The position numbers and the translations under genes are program-made. Positions 32,411-40,798 of a stretch of 64,000 bases of DNA are shown here, in pieces. Position 1 is the first letter of the stretch; each line of letters starts with the position of its first letter. The notes beneath the pieces were generated by a model that made no database searches, had not been told where the DNA came from, and saw nothing but the letters and a program-made list of their open reading frames with translations. Origin of the DNA: Streptomyces parvulus (GTDB taxonomy: Bacteria > Actinomycetota > Actinomycetes > Streptomycetales > Streptomycetaceae); NCBI RefSeq assembly GCF_014648855.1, contig NZ_BMRX01000021.1:52855-116854 (forward strand). The letters run 5' to 3'.

Positions 32411-33682
32411 ATGGACGTGAACGCGGCGGTCGCCGCAGCGGCAGCGATCGCCGGAGTACTCACCGGTGTCATCGCCATGCTGGCGTTCCGCTGGAGCGAG
32501 CGCGACCAGAAACGCCCCACCCGCACCTCCCTGCACACCGACCCCGTGCTGCCGCCCGGGGTGGACACCGTCCTGTCGGTGCTCCGCTCCTCCGCCGTGG
32601 TCCTCGACGAGGCCGACGGCGTGGTCAAGGCCAGCTCGGCGGCGTACGCCCTCGGCCTGGTCCGGGGCGGCAAGCTCGCCGTGGAGCCGATGCTCCAGAT
32701 GGCCCGGGACACCCGGCGGGACGGGGAGATACGGCAGGTCGAGCTGGACCTGCCCAGGCGCGGGAACGGACGGGGCGAGGCCCTGGCCGTCTCCGCGCGC
32801 GTCGCGCCGCTCGGGTCCCGGCTGGTGCTGCTGCTGGTCGAGGACCTCACCGAGGCCCGCCGCATCGAGGCCGTACGGCGCGACTTCGTCGCCAACGTGA
32901 GTCACGAGCTGAAGACCCCGGTCGGGGCGCTCTCCCTGCTGTCCGAGGCCGTCATGGACGCCGCGGACGATCCGGAGGCCGTGGAGCGGTTCGCCGGGCG
33001 GATGCAGATCGAGGCCACCCGGCTCACCAACCTGGTGCAGGAGCTCATCGACCTGTCCCGGGTGCAGAACGACGACCCCCTCGACGACGCCGAGCCCGTC
33101 CGCGTGGACGAGCTGGTCGCCGAGGCCATCGACCGCTGCCGGCAGGCGGCCGGCACCAAGCAGATCACCATGGCCGCCGGAGGAACGGCGGATCTGCACG
33201 TACGCGGCAACCGCGGCCAGCTCGCCGCCGCCCTCGGCAACCTCGTCGAGAACGCCGTCAACTACTCGCCCGCCCGCACCCGCGTCGGCATAGCGGCCCG
33301 GAGGGTGGGCGCGCCCGGCGGCGACCTGATCGAGATCGCCGTGACCGACCAGGGCATCGGCATCTCGGAGCGGGACAAGGAGCGCGTCTTCGAGCGCTTC
33401 TACCGCGTCGACCCGGCCCGCTCCCGGGCCACCGGGGGCACCGGACTGGGTCTCGCCATCGTCAAGCACGTGGTCGCCTCGCACGGCGGGGAGGTCACGG
33501 TGTGGAGTGCCGAAGGCCAGGGCTCCACCTTCACCCTGCGGCTGCCGGAGTCGGGCCTGTCCCGCGACCGCGCGCCGCGGACGCCGGACCACGACGGACT
33601 CGACGACGAGCCCGGCGGGTCCCCCTCTTCCCCCCATACTTCCCCGTACGAAACGCTTCCCGCCCCGGAGGTCCTTCCGTGA
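32411..33682 (+). CDS. phoR: Phosphate-sensing histidine kinase PhoR (SenX3-like)
   Basis: 423 residues. One N-terminal transmembrane helix (~3-25), a PAS-like region (~45-140), HisKA dimerisation domain with Val-Ser-His-Glu-Leu-Lys-Thr-Pro (~165; the phosphorylated His) and HATPase (~265-385) with Asn-Leu-Val-Glu-Asn-Ala-Val-Asn-Tyr (N box), Asp-Gln-Gly-Ile-Gly-Ile (G1) and Gly-Thr-Gly-Leu-Gly-Leu-Ala-Ile (G2). The tail is disordered. TAACCT ends 6 nt before the ATG with no good -35, fitting an activator-dependent promoter below the PHO box. It overlaps phoP by 4 nt. Confidence 0.95.
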   Translation: MDVNAAVAAAAAIAGVLTGVIAMLAFRWSERDQKRPTRTSLHTDPVLPPGVDTVLSVLRSSAVVLDEADGVVKASSAAYALGLVRGGKLAVEPMLQMARDTRRDGEIRQVELDLPRRGNGRGEALAVSARVAPLGSRLVLLLVEDLTEARRIEAVRRDFVANVSHELKTPVGALSLLSEAVMDAADDPEAVERFAGRMQIEATRLTNLVQELIDLSRVQNDDPLDDAEPVRVDELVAEAIDRCRQAAGTKQITMAAGGTADLHVRGNRGQLAAALGNLVENAVNYSPARTRVGIAARRVGAPGGDLIEIAVTDQGIGISERDKERVFERFYRVDPARSRATGGTGLGLAIVKHVVASHGGEVTVWSAEGQGSTFTLRLPESGLSRDRAPRTPDHDGLDDEPGGSPSSPHTSPYETLPAPEVLP

Positions 33683-34359
33683 CCCGTGTGCTCGTCGTCG
33701 AGGACGAGGAGTCCTTCTCCGACGCCCTGTCGTACATGCTCCGCAAGGAGGGCTTCGAGGTCGCCGTCGCGACCACCGGCCCCGACGGACTCGACGAGTT
33801 CGAGCGCAACGGCGCCGACCTCGTGCTCCTCGACCTGATGCTGCCCGGCCTGCCGGGCACCGAGGTCTGCCGCCAGCTGCGCGGCCGCTCGAACGTTCCC
33901 GTGATCATGGTGACCGCCAAGGACAGCGAGATCGACAAGGTTGTCGGGCTGGAGATAGGGGCCGACGACTACGTCACCAAGCCCTTCTCCTCCCGCGAGC
34001 TGGTCGCCCGCATCCGCGCCGTACTGCGCCGCCGCGGCGAGCCGGAGGAGGTCACGCCCGCCGCGCTGGAGGCCGGTCCCGTCCGCATGGACGTCGACCG
34101 GCACGTGGTGACGGTCGGCGGCACCAAGGTCGACCTGCCGCTCAAGGAGTTCGACCTGCTGGAGATGCTGCTGCGCAACGCGGGCCGCGTGCTCACCCGC
34201 ATGCAGCTGATCGACCGGGTCTGGGGCGCCGACTACGTCGGTGACACCAAGACCCTCGACGTCCACGTCAAGCGGCTGCGCGCCAAGATCGAGCCGGACC
34301 CGGGCGCGCCCCGGTACCTGGTGACGGTGCGCGGCCTCGGCTACAAGTTCGAGCCGTAG
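33679..34359 (+). CDS. phoP: Phosphate response regulator PhoP (RegX3-like)
   Basis: 226 residues from the GTG at 33679, which overlaps the phoR stop (GTGA). Receiver domain: Val-Val-Glu-Asp-Glu-Glu (acidic pocket), phosphoacceptor Asp52 in Leu-Leu-Asp-Leu-Met-Leu-Pro, Thr79 in Met-Val-Thr-Ala-Lys-Asp and Lys101 in Tyr-Val-Thr-Lys-Pro-Phe. C-terminal OmpR-type winged helix (~130-226: Asp-Val-His-Val-Lys-Arg-Leu-Arg-Ala-Lys-Ile-Glu). PhoP binds PHO boxes and in Streptomyces also restrains antibiotic production and nitrogen genes under phosphate limitation. Confidence 0.95.
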   Translation: MTRVLVVEDEESFSDALSYMLRKEGFEVAVATTGPDGLDEFERNGADLVLLDLMLPGLPGTEVCRQLRGRSNVPVIMVTAKDSEIDKVVGLEIGADDYVTKPFSSRELVARIRAVLRRRGEPEEVTPAALEAGPVRMDVDRHVVTVGGTKVDLPLKEFDLLEMLLRNAGRVLTRMQLIDRVWGADYVGDTKTLDVHVKRLRAKIEPDPGAPRYLVTVRGLGYKFEP

Positions 34360-34384
34360 GCCGTACGCCGTTACACGGACACGG

Positions 34385-34419
34385 CGAAGGGCGGGACCTC
34401 CCGGAGGTCCCGCCCTTCG
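34385..34419. terminator. Strong hairpin between phoP and the lipoprotein gene
   Basis: Sixteen-base arms (34385-34400 and 34404-34419) with perfect complementarity and a 3-nt loop. It lies between convergent genes, so it is probably bidirectional. Confidence 0.85.
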
Positions 34420-34431
34420 TCCGTACGGTGC

Positions 34432-35172
34432 TCAGTGGCCGGCGTCGGTGCCCGTGCCGGTCCCCTGCGCGGTGCCGGAGGTGGCGGAGCCGGTCGGGTC
34501 CGCCTCGCCGGTGGGCTCGCCCGAGGGCTCGCCGCTCTGCTCGCCGGTGCCGGGGGACGAGGCGCCGTCGCCCGGGGTGTTCTGGCTCTCGCCGTCGGAC
34601 GGCTCGCCGGAGGCGCCCTCGGAGGGCTCCGCGGAGGCGCCGGGCGCCGCGGGGGCGTCGCTGGGGCCCCAGCCGGAGAAGTAGCTCTCGGCGGGCACGA
34701 CGAAGGCGCGCAGGCTCACCTCGCCGGCCTCGCTGAAGGTGAAGGTGATCTTCTGCGCGTTGCCGTCCTGGACCGCCTCGCGGCTGCTGGGCAGCACGGC
34801 GGCGGCGTTGTCCTTGCCGCCCACGACCAGGGAGCCGCCGGCCGGGACGGTCAGGCCGCCCTTCCGGCCCTCGGCGGGCTTCAGCTCGGCGGTCTTGTCG
34901 GTGCCGGCCACGGTGATGGACTCGAGCGTCTGGTCCGACCTGCCGTTGTTGAACAGCGTGGCGGAGACCACCGCCGGGCCCGTCGACTCCAGGTCGGGCT
35001 GGGTGATGACGACCGCGTTCTGGATCTGGATGTCACCGACCGTCGTCGCGGCGTTGTCCGGCTTGATCTCCAGCGACTGGGCGTTGTGACCGGCACCGCA
35101 CGCGGAGAGCGAGGCGATCGAGAACGCGATGGCGGCGGCGGCGAGGGCACCGCGTCGAAGGCTGCTGCTCAC
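34432..35172 (-). CDS. Secreted lipoprotein of unknown function
   Basis: 246 residues. Lipoprotein signal peptide: basic start, hydrophobic helix and lipobox Leu-Ser-Ala-Cys at residue 25 followed by Gly. The mature domain (~35-165) is beta-rich, with Ile-Gln-Ile-Gln-Asn-Ala-Val-Val-Ile and Pro-Ala-Gly-Gly-Ser-Leu-Val-Val-Gly-Gly, resembling DUF461 / PCuAC-like copper-chaperone folds but without the Met/His copper motif that I can see. The last ~80 residues are Ser/Gly/Glu/Pro-rich and disordered. Next to phoRP in S. coelicolor as well. Possible phosphate link by position only. Confidence 0.8.
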   Translation of the reverse strand: MSSSLRRGALAAAAIAFSIASLSACGAGHNAQSLEIKPDNAATTVGDIQIQNAVVITQPDLESTGPAVVSATLFNNGRSDQTLESITVAGTDKTAELKPAEGRKGGLTVPAGGSLVVGGKDNAAAVLPSSREAVQDGNAQKITFTFSEAGEVSLRAFVVPAESYFSGWGPSDAPAAPGASAEPSEGASGEPSDGESQNTPGDGASSPGTGEQSGEPSGEPTGEADPTGSATSGTAQGTGTGTDAGH

Positions 35173-35792
35173 GGCGGCGGCAACTCCTTGGACTCGAGCG
35201 GGGTGGCGGCAACGGATAAAGCCGCCCTAAGTGTCTGTCAGCGGCCTCAGGCTACCGAGCCGTTGTCGGGCCGCCGCACCCGACCCTCCCCGAAGGCCCC
35301 GGCGCTTCGCCCGGCAGGCGGCAGCCCCGGCCCTCTTCACGGGCCGCTTTGCGGCTCGCGCCGGTCCGCCATTCACATAAGAACCGGTCCGCCATACGGG
35401 TTGCCGATCGGTGCGCGAAATTTCGGTGAAGGAATGCGCGGGCGGCCGGAAATTGATCACCCGCGGCCCCGCCGGCCCACCGCTTGATCAATTTCCGATT
35501 CGGCCGGAACCCCGGCGCGGCATCCGAACGGAGTAGCGGAAGTCGCACGCCTGGAACCCGACATATCGGGATGTTTGGTCCGGTGGGCGCGGCTCCGCTT
35601 GTGTGTGACGGGCCCGTTTCGCCCGGCCTGGAGAGCCGCTCCGACCTGCGAATTCTTTCTTCCGCTCGCCTCGCGCAGCACGTTCCTGTTGCTGTTGTCA
35701 AGCCCCGAGATATGCCCTGACCTGCGAAAACGCCATTCAGAACCCGCCGTTTCCGTGTTACCCTGGATAGCCACGGAAGGGGTACCTGTCAC
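35173..35792. other. Long intergenic region upstream of carD with a 13-bp inverted repeat
   Basis: 620 nt without a convincing gene. Contains an exact inverted repeat, CGGAAATTGATCA (35447-35459) and TGATCAATTTCCG (35485-35497), separated by 25 nt of GC-rich sequence, in an otherwise A/T-richer stretch (35370-35760). Short duplications such as CGGTCCGCCAT also occur. It may hold a small RNA, a regulatory leader or a decayed gene; none is demonstrable by eye. Confidence 0.5.
35736..35764 (+). promoter_or_regulatory. Probable carD promoter
   Basis: -35 TTCAGA (35736-35741), 17-nt spacer, -10 TACCCT (35759-35764). It gives a short leader containing the GGAAGGGG ribosome site before ATG 35793. 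Confidence 0.45.
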
Positions 35793-36275
35793 ATGACGTT
35801 CAAGGTTGGCGACACCGTGGTCTATCCCCATCACGGGGCCGCGCTGATCGAGGCTATCGAAACTCGCCAGATCAAAGGCGTGGACAAGACCTACTTGGTG
35901 CTGAAGGTCGCTCAGGGCGACCTGACGGTACGTGTGCCAGCGGACAATGCGGAGTTCGTCGGCGTGCGTGATGTGGTTGGTCAAGACGGACTGGACCGGG
36001 TCTTCGAGGTGCTGCGCGCGCCGTACGCCGAGGAGCCCACGAACTGGTCGCGTCGCTACAAGGCAAACCTGGAGAAGCTCGCCTCCGGTGACGTCATCAA
36101 GGTCGCGGAAGTCGTGCGCGACCTGTGGCGTCGAGAGCGCGAGCGCGGACTCTCCGCAGGTGAGAAGCGCATGCTCGCCAAGGCCCGCCAGATTCTGGTG
36201 AGCGAGCTGGCTCTCGCGGAGAACACCAACGAGGACAAGGCGGAGGCCCTGCTCGACGAGGTGCTCGCCTCCTGA
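35793..36275 (+). CDS. carD: CarD-family RNA polymerase-binding transcription factor
   Basis: 160 residues, full family length. N-terminal RNAP-interaction domain (~1-65: Val-Gly-Asp-Thr-Val-Val-Tyr-Pro-His-His-Gly-Ala-Ala) and C-terminal helical DNA-binding domain (~75-160) with the conserved Trp-Ser-Arg-Arg-Tyr-Lys-Ala-Asn segment, whose Trp wedges at the upstream edge of the transcription bubble. CarD stabilises open complexes at rRNA and other promoters and is usually essential. It has notably more A/T-containing codons than its neighbours, as is common for highly conserved genes. Placed before ispD-ispF as in mycobacteria. Confidence 0.95.
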   Translation: MTFKVGDTVVYPHHGAALIEAIETRQIKGVDKTYLVLKVAQGDLTVRVPADNAEFVGVRDVVGQDGLDRVFEVLRAPYAEEPTNWSRRYKANLEKLASGDVIKVAEVVRDLWRRERERGLSAGEKRMLAKARQILVSELALAENTNEDKAEALLDEVLAS

Positions 36276-36576
36276 GGCGAGACGCGGACCGTCGTCTGCT
36301 CGGTCCGGCTCACTGAACTGCCGCGGTGCCCGATGACATCTTCGATGTCGCCGGGCGCTGCGGCATGTTCGTACCCGGATGCGATTTCGCCCATCCGCAC
36401 ATCCGGATGCCGATGATCCTCGTACGCTCATCCCGGGAGGCTTCCCCCGGGTCCTGGTGTGCCGGGCCCGGGCTGCTGGCTCGACCAGGGTCACGGAAGG
36501 GTCCGGTCAAGGCGTCGCGCCCGGCACGGTGAGGCCATACCCAACTAGGTCGAGCACACAAACCTGACAGGAACCG
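36276..36576. other. carD-ispD intergenic region
   Basis: 301 nt. Starts with a weak hairpin (CGGACCG 36285-36291 / CGGTCCG 36301-36307) that may terminate carD. The remainder holds the ispD promoter region and AGGAA ribosome site; no further gene is seen. Confidence 0.5.
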
Positions 36577-37365
36577 ATGTCTGACGATTCGCGTCCCTCG
36601 CCCCTCCGGCGGCCTGCGGACACCGCCGCCGAGGACCGTGCCGGCACCAGGACCGCGGCGGTCATTCCCGCCGCCGGCCGGGGCGTACGGCTCGGACCGG
36701 GCGCCCCGAAAGCCCTCCGTGCGCTGGGCGGCACGCCCATGCTCATCCACGCCGTCCGCGCGATGGCCGCCTCCCGCGGGGTCTCCCTCGTGGTGGTCGT
36801 CGCCCCGCCCGACGGCGCTGCCGAGGTCAGGAGCCTGCTCGACGCCCACGCGCTGCCCGAGCGGACGGACTTCGCCGTCGTCCCCGGCGGGGAGACGCGC
36901 CAGGAGTCCGTACGGCTGGGGCTGGCCGCGCTGCCGCCCGAGTACGGCATCGTCCTCGTGCACGACGCGGCGCGGCCGCTGGTTCCGGTCGACACGGTCG
37001 ACGCCGTGATCGAGGCGGTCAGGGAGGGGGCGCCCGCCGTGGTGCCGGCCGTGCCGCTCGCCGACACCGTCAAGCAGGTCGAGCCCGCCGAGGTGCCGGG
37101 TGCGCCGGAGCCCGTGGTGGCGACGCCCGAGCGGGCGCGGCTGCGGGCGGTGCAGACGCCGCAGGGCTTCGACCGGGAGACGCTGGTGCGGGCCCACCAG
37201 ACGGTGACCGAGGACGTCACGGACGACGCGAGCATGGTCGAGCGGATGGGGCCTGCCGTGGTGGTCGTGCCGGGGCACGAGGAGGCGTTCAAGGTGACGC
37301 GGCCGCTGGACCTCGTCCTCGCGGAGGCGGTACTGGCGCGCAGGAGGCTGAACGATGGGTTCTGA
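36577..37365 (+). CDS. ispD: 2-C-methyl-D-erythritol 4-phosphate cytidylyltransferase
   Basis: 262 residues with a ~25-residue disordered N-terminal extension. IspD couples CTP to methylerythritol phosphate in the non-mevalonate isoprenoid pathway. Nucleotide loop Pro-Ala-Ala-Gly-Arg-Gly-x-Arg-Leu-Gly (residue ~30) with Pro-Lys at ~45; Val-His-Asp-Ala-Ala-Arg-Pro-Leu-Val (~125) and Thr-Pro-Gln-Gly-Phe (~195) are the other family motifs. The final 11 bases overlap ispF, so the two enzymes are translated together. Confidence 0.95.
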   Translation: MSDDSRPSPLRRPADTAAEDRAGTRTAAVIPAAGRGVRLGPGAPKALRALGGTPMLIHAVRAMAASRGVSLVVVVAPPDGAAEVRSLLDAHALPERTDFAVVPGGETRQESVRLGLAALPPEYGIVLVHDAARPLVPVDTVDAVIEAVREGAPAVVPAVPLADTVKQVEPAEVPGAPEPVVATPERARLRAVQTPQGFDRETLVRAHQTVTEDVTDDASMVERMGPAVVVVPGHEEAFKVTRPLDLVLAEAVLARRRLNDGF

Positions 37366-37888
37366 GGCGTCCCGGGGCCCCGGGGCCGGGGAGGCCGCGC
37401 TGCCGGTGCTGCCGCAGGTCGGGATCGGTACGGACATCCACGCCTTCGAGGAGGGGCGTGAGCTGTGGTGCGCCGGGCTGAAGTGGGAGGGCGAGGGACC
37501 CGGGCTGGCCGGGCACTCCGACGCGGACGTCGTCGCGCACGCGGCGTGCAACGCGCTGTTCTCCGCGGCCGGGCTCGGTGACCTCGGGCAGCACTTCGGC
37601 ACGGGGCGGCCCCAGTGGGCGGGGGCGTCCGGGGTGACGCTCCTCGCGGAGGCGGCGCGGATCGTGCGGGACGCGGGGTTCCGGATCGGGAACGTCGCGG
37701 TGCAGGTGGTCGGCGCGCGGCCGAAGATCGGCAAGCGGCGGGACGAGGCGCAGAAGGTGCTGTCCGAGGTGGTGGGGGCGCCGGTGTCGGTGTCCGGCGC
37801 GACGACGGACGGGCTGGGCTTCCCCGGGCGGGGGGAGGGGCTGATGGCGGTGGCGACGGCGCTGGTCGTGCGGGTGCCCGTGTCCTAG
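37355..37888 (+). CDS. ispF: 2-C-methyl-D-erythritol 2,4-cyclodiphosphate synthase
   Basis: 177 residues. IspF cyclises the CDP-methylerythritol phosphate product, releasing CMP; it works as a trimer with zinc. Ile-Gly-Thr-Asp-Ile-His-Ala-Phe (~27) supplies the Asp and His zinc ligands, Leu-Ala-Gly-His-Ser-Asp-Ala-Asp-Val (~55) the third. Gly-Ala-Thr-Thr-Asp-Gly-Leu-Gly-Phe near the end is the usual C-terminal motif (often Lys-Ala-Thr-Thr). The N-terminal 20 residues are a variable extension overlapping ispD. IspE, the intervening enzyme, is elsewhere. Confidence 0.95.
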   Translation: MGSEASRGPGAGEAALPVLPQVGIGTDIHAFEEGRELWCAGLKWEGEGPGLAGHSDADVVAHAACNALFSAAGLGDLGQHFGTGRPQWAGASGVTLLAEAARIVRDAGFRIGNVAVQVVGARPKIGKRRDEAQKVLSEVVGAPVSVSGATTDGLGFPGRGEGLMAVATALVVRVPVS

Positions 37889-37926
37889 CCGGGCGGGGCG
37901 AGGGGTGCAGCCGGGTTGCGTGCCGT

Positions 37927-37968
37927 GCGGGGCTCCGCCCCGCGCCCCGCCAGGGGCTCCGCCCCTGG
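37927..37968. terminator. Two adjacent GC hairpins after ispF
   Basis: GCGGGG/CCCCGC (37927-37943, 5-nt loop) and CCAGGGGC/GCCCCTGG (37950-37968, 3-nt loop). The GGGGCTCCGCCCC units are a common Streptomyces repeat; here they may terminate ispF transcripts. Confidence 0.6.
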
Positions 37969-37997
37969 ACCCCGGCCTATGCCCACCCGCCACCCGA

Positions 37998-38098
37998 CTC
38001 GGTTGGTCGAGAGGCTGGACTCGCCACGATCGTCCGGCTCGGTCGGTCGAGAGGCTGGCTCGCCACGATCGTCCGGCTCGGTCGGTCGAGAGGCTGGG
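37998..38098. repeat. Tandem repeat, ~39-40 bp unit, 2.5 copies
   Basis: Unit 1 (37998-38037) and unit 2 (38038-38076) differ by one substitution and one indel; a partial third copy (38077-38098) follows. Each unit contains GGTCGAGAGGCTGG and CCACGATCGTCCGG. It ends 60 nt before the cysS -10 region. Confidence 0.85.
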
Positions 38099-38169
38099 CG
38101 ACCACGCAGCGAGGCATCGACGTCCGCCGTGTGCCCGTGGCACTGCTCGGGGCCTACTACCCTGGACCC

Positions 38170-39570
38170 GTGACTATTCGGCTGTACGACACCAGCGCCC
38201 GGCAGATCCGTGACTTCGCCCCCCTCACGCCGGGCTGCGTCTCGATCTACCTGTGTGGTGCCACCGTGCAGGCGGCCCCGCACATCGGGCACATCCGGTC
38301 GGGGCTGAACTTCGACATCATGCGCCGCTGGTTCGCGTACCGCGGCTACGACGTCACGTTCGTCCGCAACGTCACCGACATCGACGACAAGATCATCAAG
38401 AAGGCGGCCGAGCAGAACCGCCCCTGGTGGTCCATCGGGTACGAGAACGAGCGGGCGTTCAACGACGCCTACGACGCCCTCGGCTGCCTGCCGCCCACCT
38501 ACGAGCCCCGAGCCACCGGCCACATCACCGAGATGGTCGAGATGATGCGCGGGCTCATCGAGCGCGGGCACGCCTACGAGGCCGAGGGCAACGTCTACTT
38601 CGACGTGCGCTCCCTGCCCGGGTACCTGTCGCTGTCCAACCAGGACCTCGACGACCTGCGCCAGCCCTCGGGTGAGGGCGAGACCGGCAAGCGGGACCCG
38701 CGGGACTTCGCCATGTGGAAGGCGGCGAAGCCGGGGGAGCCCAGCTGGGAGACGCCGTGGGGCCGCGGGCGCCCGGGGTGGCACCTGGAGTGCTCCGCCA
38801 TGGCGCACAAGTACCTGGGCAGCGAGTTCGACATCCACGGCGGCGGGATCGACCTGATCTTTCCGCACCACGAGAACGAGATCGCCCAGGCCGTCGGCTT
38901 CGGCGACGCCTTCGCCCGGTACTGGGTGCACAACGCCTGGGTCACCATGAGCGGCGAGAAGATGTCGAAGTCGCTGGGCAACAGCGTGCTCGTCGGCGAG
39001 ATGGTCAAGCGGTGGCGGCCGGTCGTGCTGCGGTACTACCTCGGCACCCCGCACTACCGCTCCACCATCGAGTACAGCGAGGACTCCCTGCGCGAGGCCG
39101 AGTCGGCGTACGCGCGGATCGAGGGCTTCGTGCAGCGCGTCACCGAGCTGGCCGGGCAGACCGTCGAGCCGGCCGCCGAGGTGCCGCCCGCCTTCGCCGA
39201 GGCGATGGACGACGACCTGGGCGTGCCGCAGGCGCTCGCCGTCGTGCACACCACCGTGCGGCAGGGCAACAGCGCGCTGGCCGCCGACGACAAGGACGCC
39301 GCCGTGGCGCGGCTCGCCGAGGTGCGGGCCATGCTCGGCGTCCTCGGCCTCGACCCGCTGGCCCCGCACTGGGCGGGCGAGCAGGAGCAGGGCGAGGACC
39401 TGCGGGACGTCGTCGACAGCCTCGTACGCCTGGTCCTGGACCAGCGGGAGGCGGCGCGGGCGCGGAAGGACTGGCCGACCGCGGACGCCATCCGCGACCA
39501 CCTCGGGCAGTCCGGGCTGGTCATCGAGGACGGTCCGCAGGGCCCCCGGTGGAGCCTCGGACCGCGCTGA
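38170..39570 (+). CDS. cysS: Cysteinyl-tRNA synthetase
   Basis: 466 residues from GTG 38170, the usual length; TACCCT ends 6 nt before it, supporting this leaderless start rather than earlier in-frame codons. Class I synthetase: first zinc Cys in Leu-Cys-Gly-Ala-Thr-Val-Gln, signature His-Ile-Gly-His, further zinc ligands in Leu-Glu-Cys-Ser-Ala-Met-Ala and Pro-His-His-Glu-Asn-Glu, and Lys-Met-Ser-Lys-Ser at ~residue 270. The C-terminal helical domain (~310-466) binds the anticodon. Its paralogue MshC is a mycothiol enzyme, but length and tail favour CysRS. Followed by rlmB. Confidence 0.94.
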   Translation: MTIRLYDTSARQIRDFAPLTPGCVSIYLCGATVQAAPHIGHIRSGLNFDIMRRWFAYRGYDVTFVRNVTDIDDKIIKKAAEQNRPWWSIGYENERAFNDAYDALGCLPPTYEPRATGHITEMVEMMRGLIERGHAYEAEGNVYFDVRSLPGYLSLSNQDLDDLRQPSGEGETGKRDPRDFAMWKAAKPGEPSWETPWGRGRPGWHLECSAMAHKYLGSEFDIHGGGIDLIFPHHENEIAQAVGFGDAFARYWVHNAWVTMSGEKMSKSLGNSVLVGEMVKRWRPVVLRYYLGTPHYRSTIEYSEDSLREAESAYARIEGFVQRVTELAGQTVEPAAEVPPAFAEAMDDDLGVPQALAVVHTTVRQGNSALAADDKDAAVARLAEVRAMLGVLGLDPLAPHWAGEQEQGEDLRDVVDSLVRLVLDQREAARARKDWPTADAIRDHLGQSGLVIEDGPQGPRWSLGPR

Positions 39571-39704
39571 CCCGGCCGGCCCGCGAGGTCCGGTCCCGTA
39601 GATCGATTGTGCCGCCCGGCCCTCCGGGCGGCACACTGCATAGAACACACCGCGTAGAACACAGCTTCACGCACACTCCCGTAGAGAGCGGAGACAGGTA
39701 ACTC

Positions 39705-40649
39705 ATGGCCGCGAACAACCGCCGCATGTCCGGCAAGAAGGGCGCGCAGGTCGGCAGCGGCGGCAAGCGGCGCCGGGGCCTGGAGGGCAAGGGGCCGACG
39801 CCTCCCGCCGAGATGCGCAAGGGGCACGCCAAGCAGCGCGCCGCCAACGCGAAGGCGCGCCGCGCGACGGGGCGTCCGCAGCAGCAGCGGCGTGGGGGCG
39901 GGCGCTCGACGTCCGAACTCGTCGTCGGCCGCAACCCGGTCTACGAGGCCCTGCGCGAGGGCGTGCCCGCCTCGACGCTCTACGTCCAGCAGTTCATCGA
40001 CAACGACGAGCGGGTGCGCGAGGCGCTCCAGCTCGCCGCCGAGCGCGGTGGCATCAACCTCATGGAGGCGCCGCGCCCCGAGCTGGACCGGATGACCAAC
40101 GGGCTCAACCACCAGGGCCTCGTCCTCCAGGTGCCGCCGTACGAGTACGCGCACCCCGAGGACCTGGTGGCCGCCGCCCACGACGAGGGCGCCGACCCGC
40201 TGATCGTCGCCCTCGACGGGGTCACCGACCCGCGCAACCTCGGTGCCGTCGTCCGCTCCGTCTCCGCCTTCGGCGGCCACGGCGTCGTGGTGCCCGAGCG
40301 GCGCGCGGCCGGGATGACGGCCGGCGCGTGGAAGACGTCCGCCGGCACGGCCGCGCGTACGCCGGTCGCCCGCGCCACCAACCTCACGCGCGCGCTGGAG
40401 TCGTACCAGAAGGCCGGGATCACGGTCGTCGGCCTGGCCGCCGACGGCGAGGCCGAACTCGGCGACCTGGAGGCCCTGGACGGACCCGTGGTCATCGTGG
40501 TCGGCAGCGAGGGCAAGGGACTGTCCCGACTGGTCGGCGAGACCTGCGACTTCCGCGTCCGCATCCCGATGCCGGGCGGCGCGGAGTCCCTCAACGCCGG
40601 TGTGGCGGCGGGGATCGTGCTGTACGAGGCGGCGCGCCGGCGCGGCTGA
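39705..40649 (+). CDS. rlmB: 23S rRNA (guanosine-2'-O-)-methyltransferase RlmB
   Basis: 314 residues. The N-terminal ~65 residues are a Lys/Arg/Gly-rich RNA-binding extension typical of actinobacterial members. The substrate-binding domain (~68-145) precedes the SPOUT knot (~160-314) with Asn-Leu-Gly-Ala-Val-Val-Arg-Ser, Val-Gly-Ser-Glu-Gly-Lys-Gly and Ser-Leu-Asn-Ala-Gly-Val-Ala-Ala-Gly motifs that bind SAM. Methylates the 2'-OH of G2251 (E. coli numbering) in the peptidyl-transferase P loop. The pairing with cysS is widely conserved. Confidence 0.92.
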   Translation: MAANNRRMSGKKGAQVGSGGKRRRGLEGKGPTPPAEMRKGHAKQRAANAKARRATGRPQQQRRGGGRSTSELVVGRNPVYEALREGVPASTLYVQQFIDNDERVREALQLAAERGGINLMEAPRPELDRMTNGLNHQGLVLQVPPYEYAHPEDLVAAAHDEGADPLIVALDGVTDPRNLGAVVRSVSAFGGHGVVVPERRAAGMTAGAWKTSAGTAARTPVARATNLTRALESYQKAGITVVGLAADGEAELGDLEALDGPVVIVVGSEGKGLSRLVGETCDFRVRIPMPGGAESLNAGVAAGIVLYEAARRRG

Positions 40650-40798
40650 TGGCAGTGCCGTCGGGTGCGCGTACCGCTTGAACGGGTGTTCTGGCGGTAG
40701 CCCGGACGGGGTGTTCGGGTCGGTCCGGACATGCTTGACGCGGTCCGGACAGATCGGGGCGGTCAAGGCAGTGTCCTAACGACACATCACTCGGTTAG

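Noticed and set aside
37927..38098. CRISPR-like array
   Set aside because: The repeats are contiguous copies with no unique spacers and no cas genes are near; it is a simple tandem repeat next to GC hairpins.
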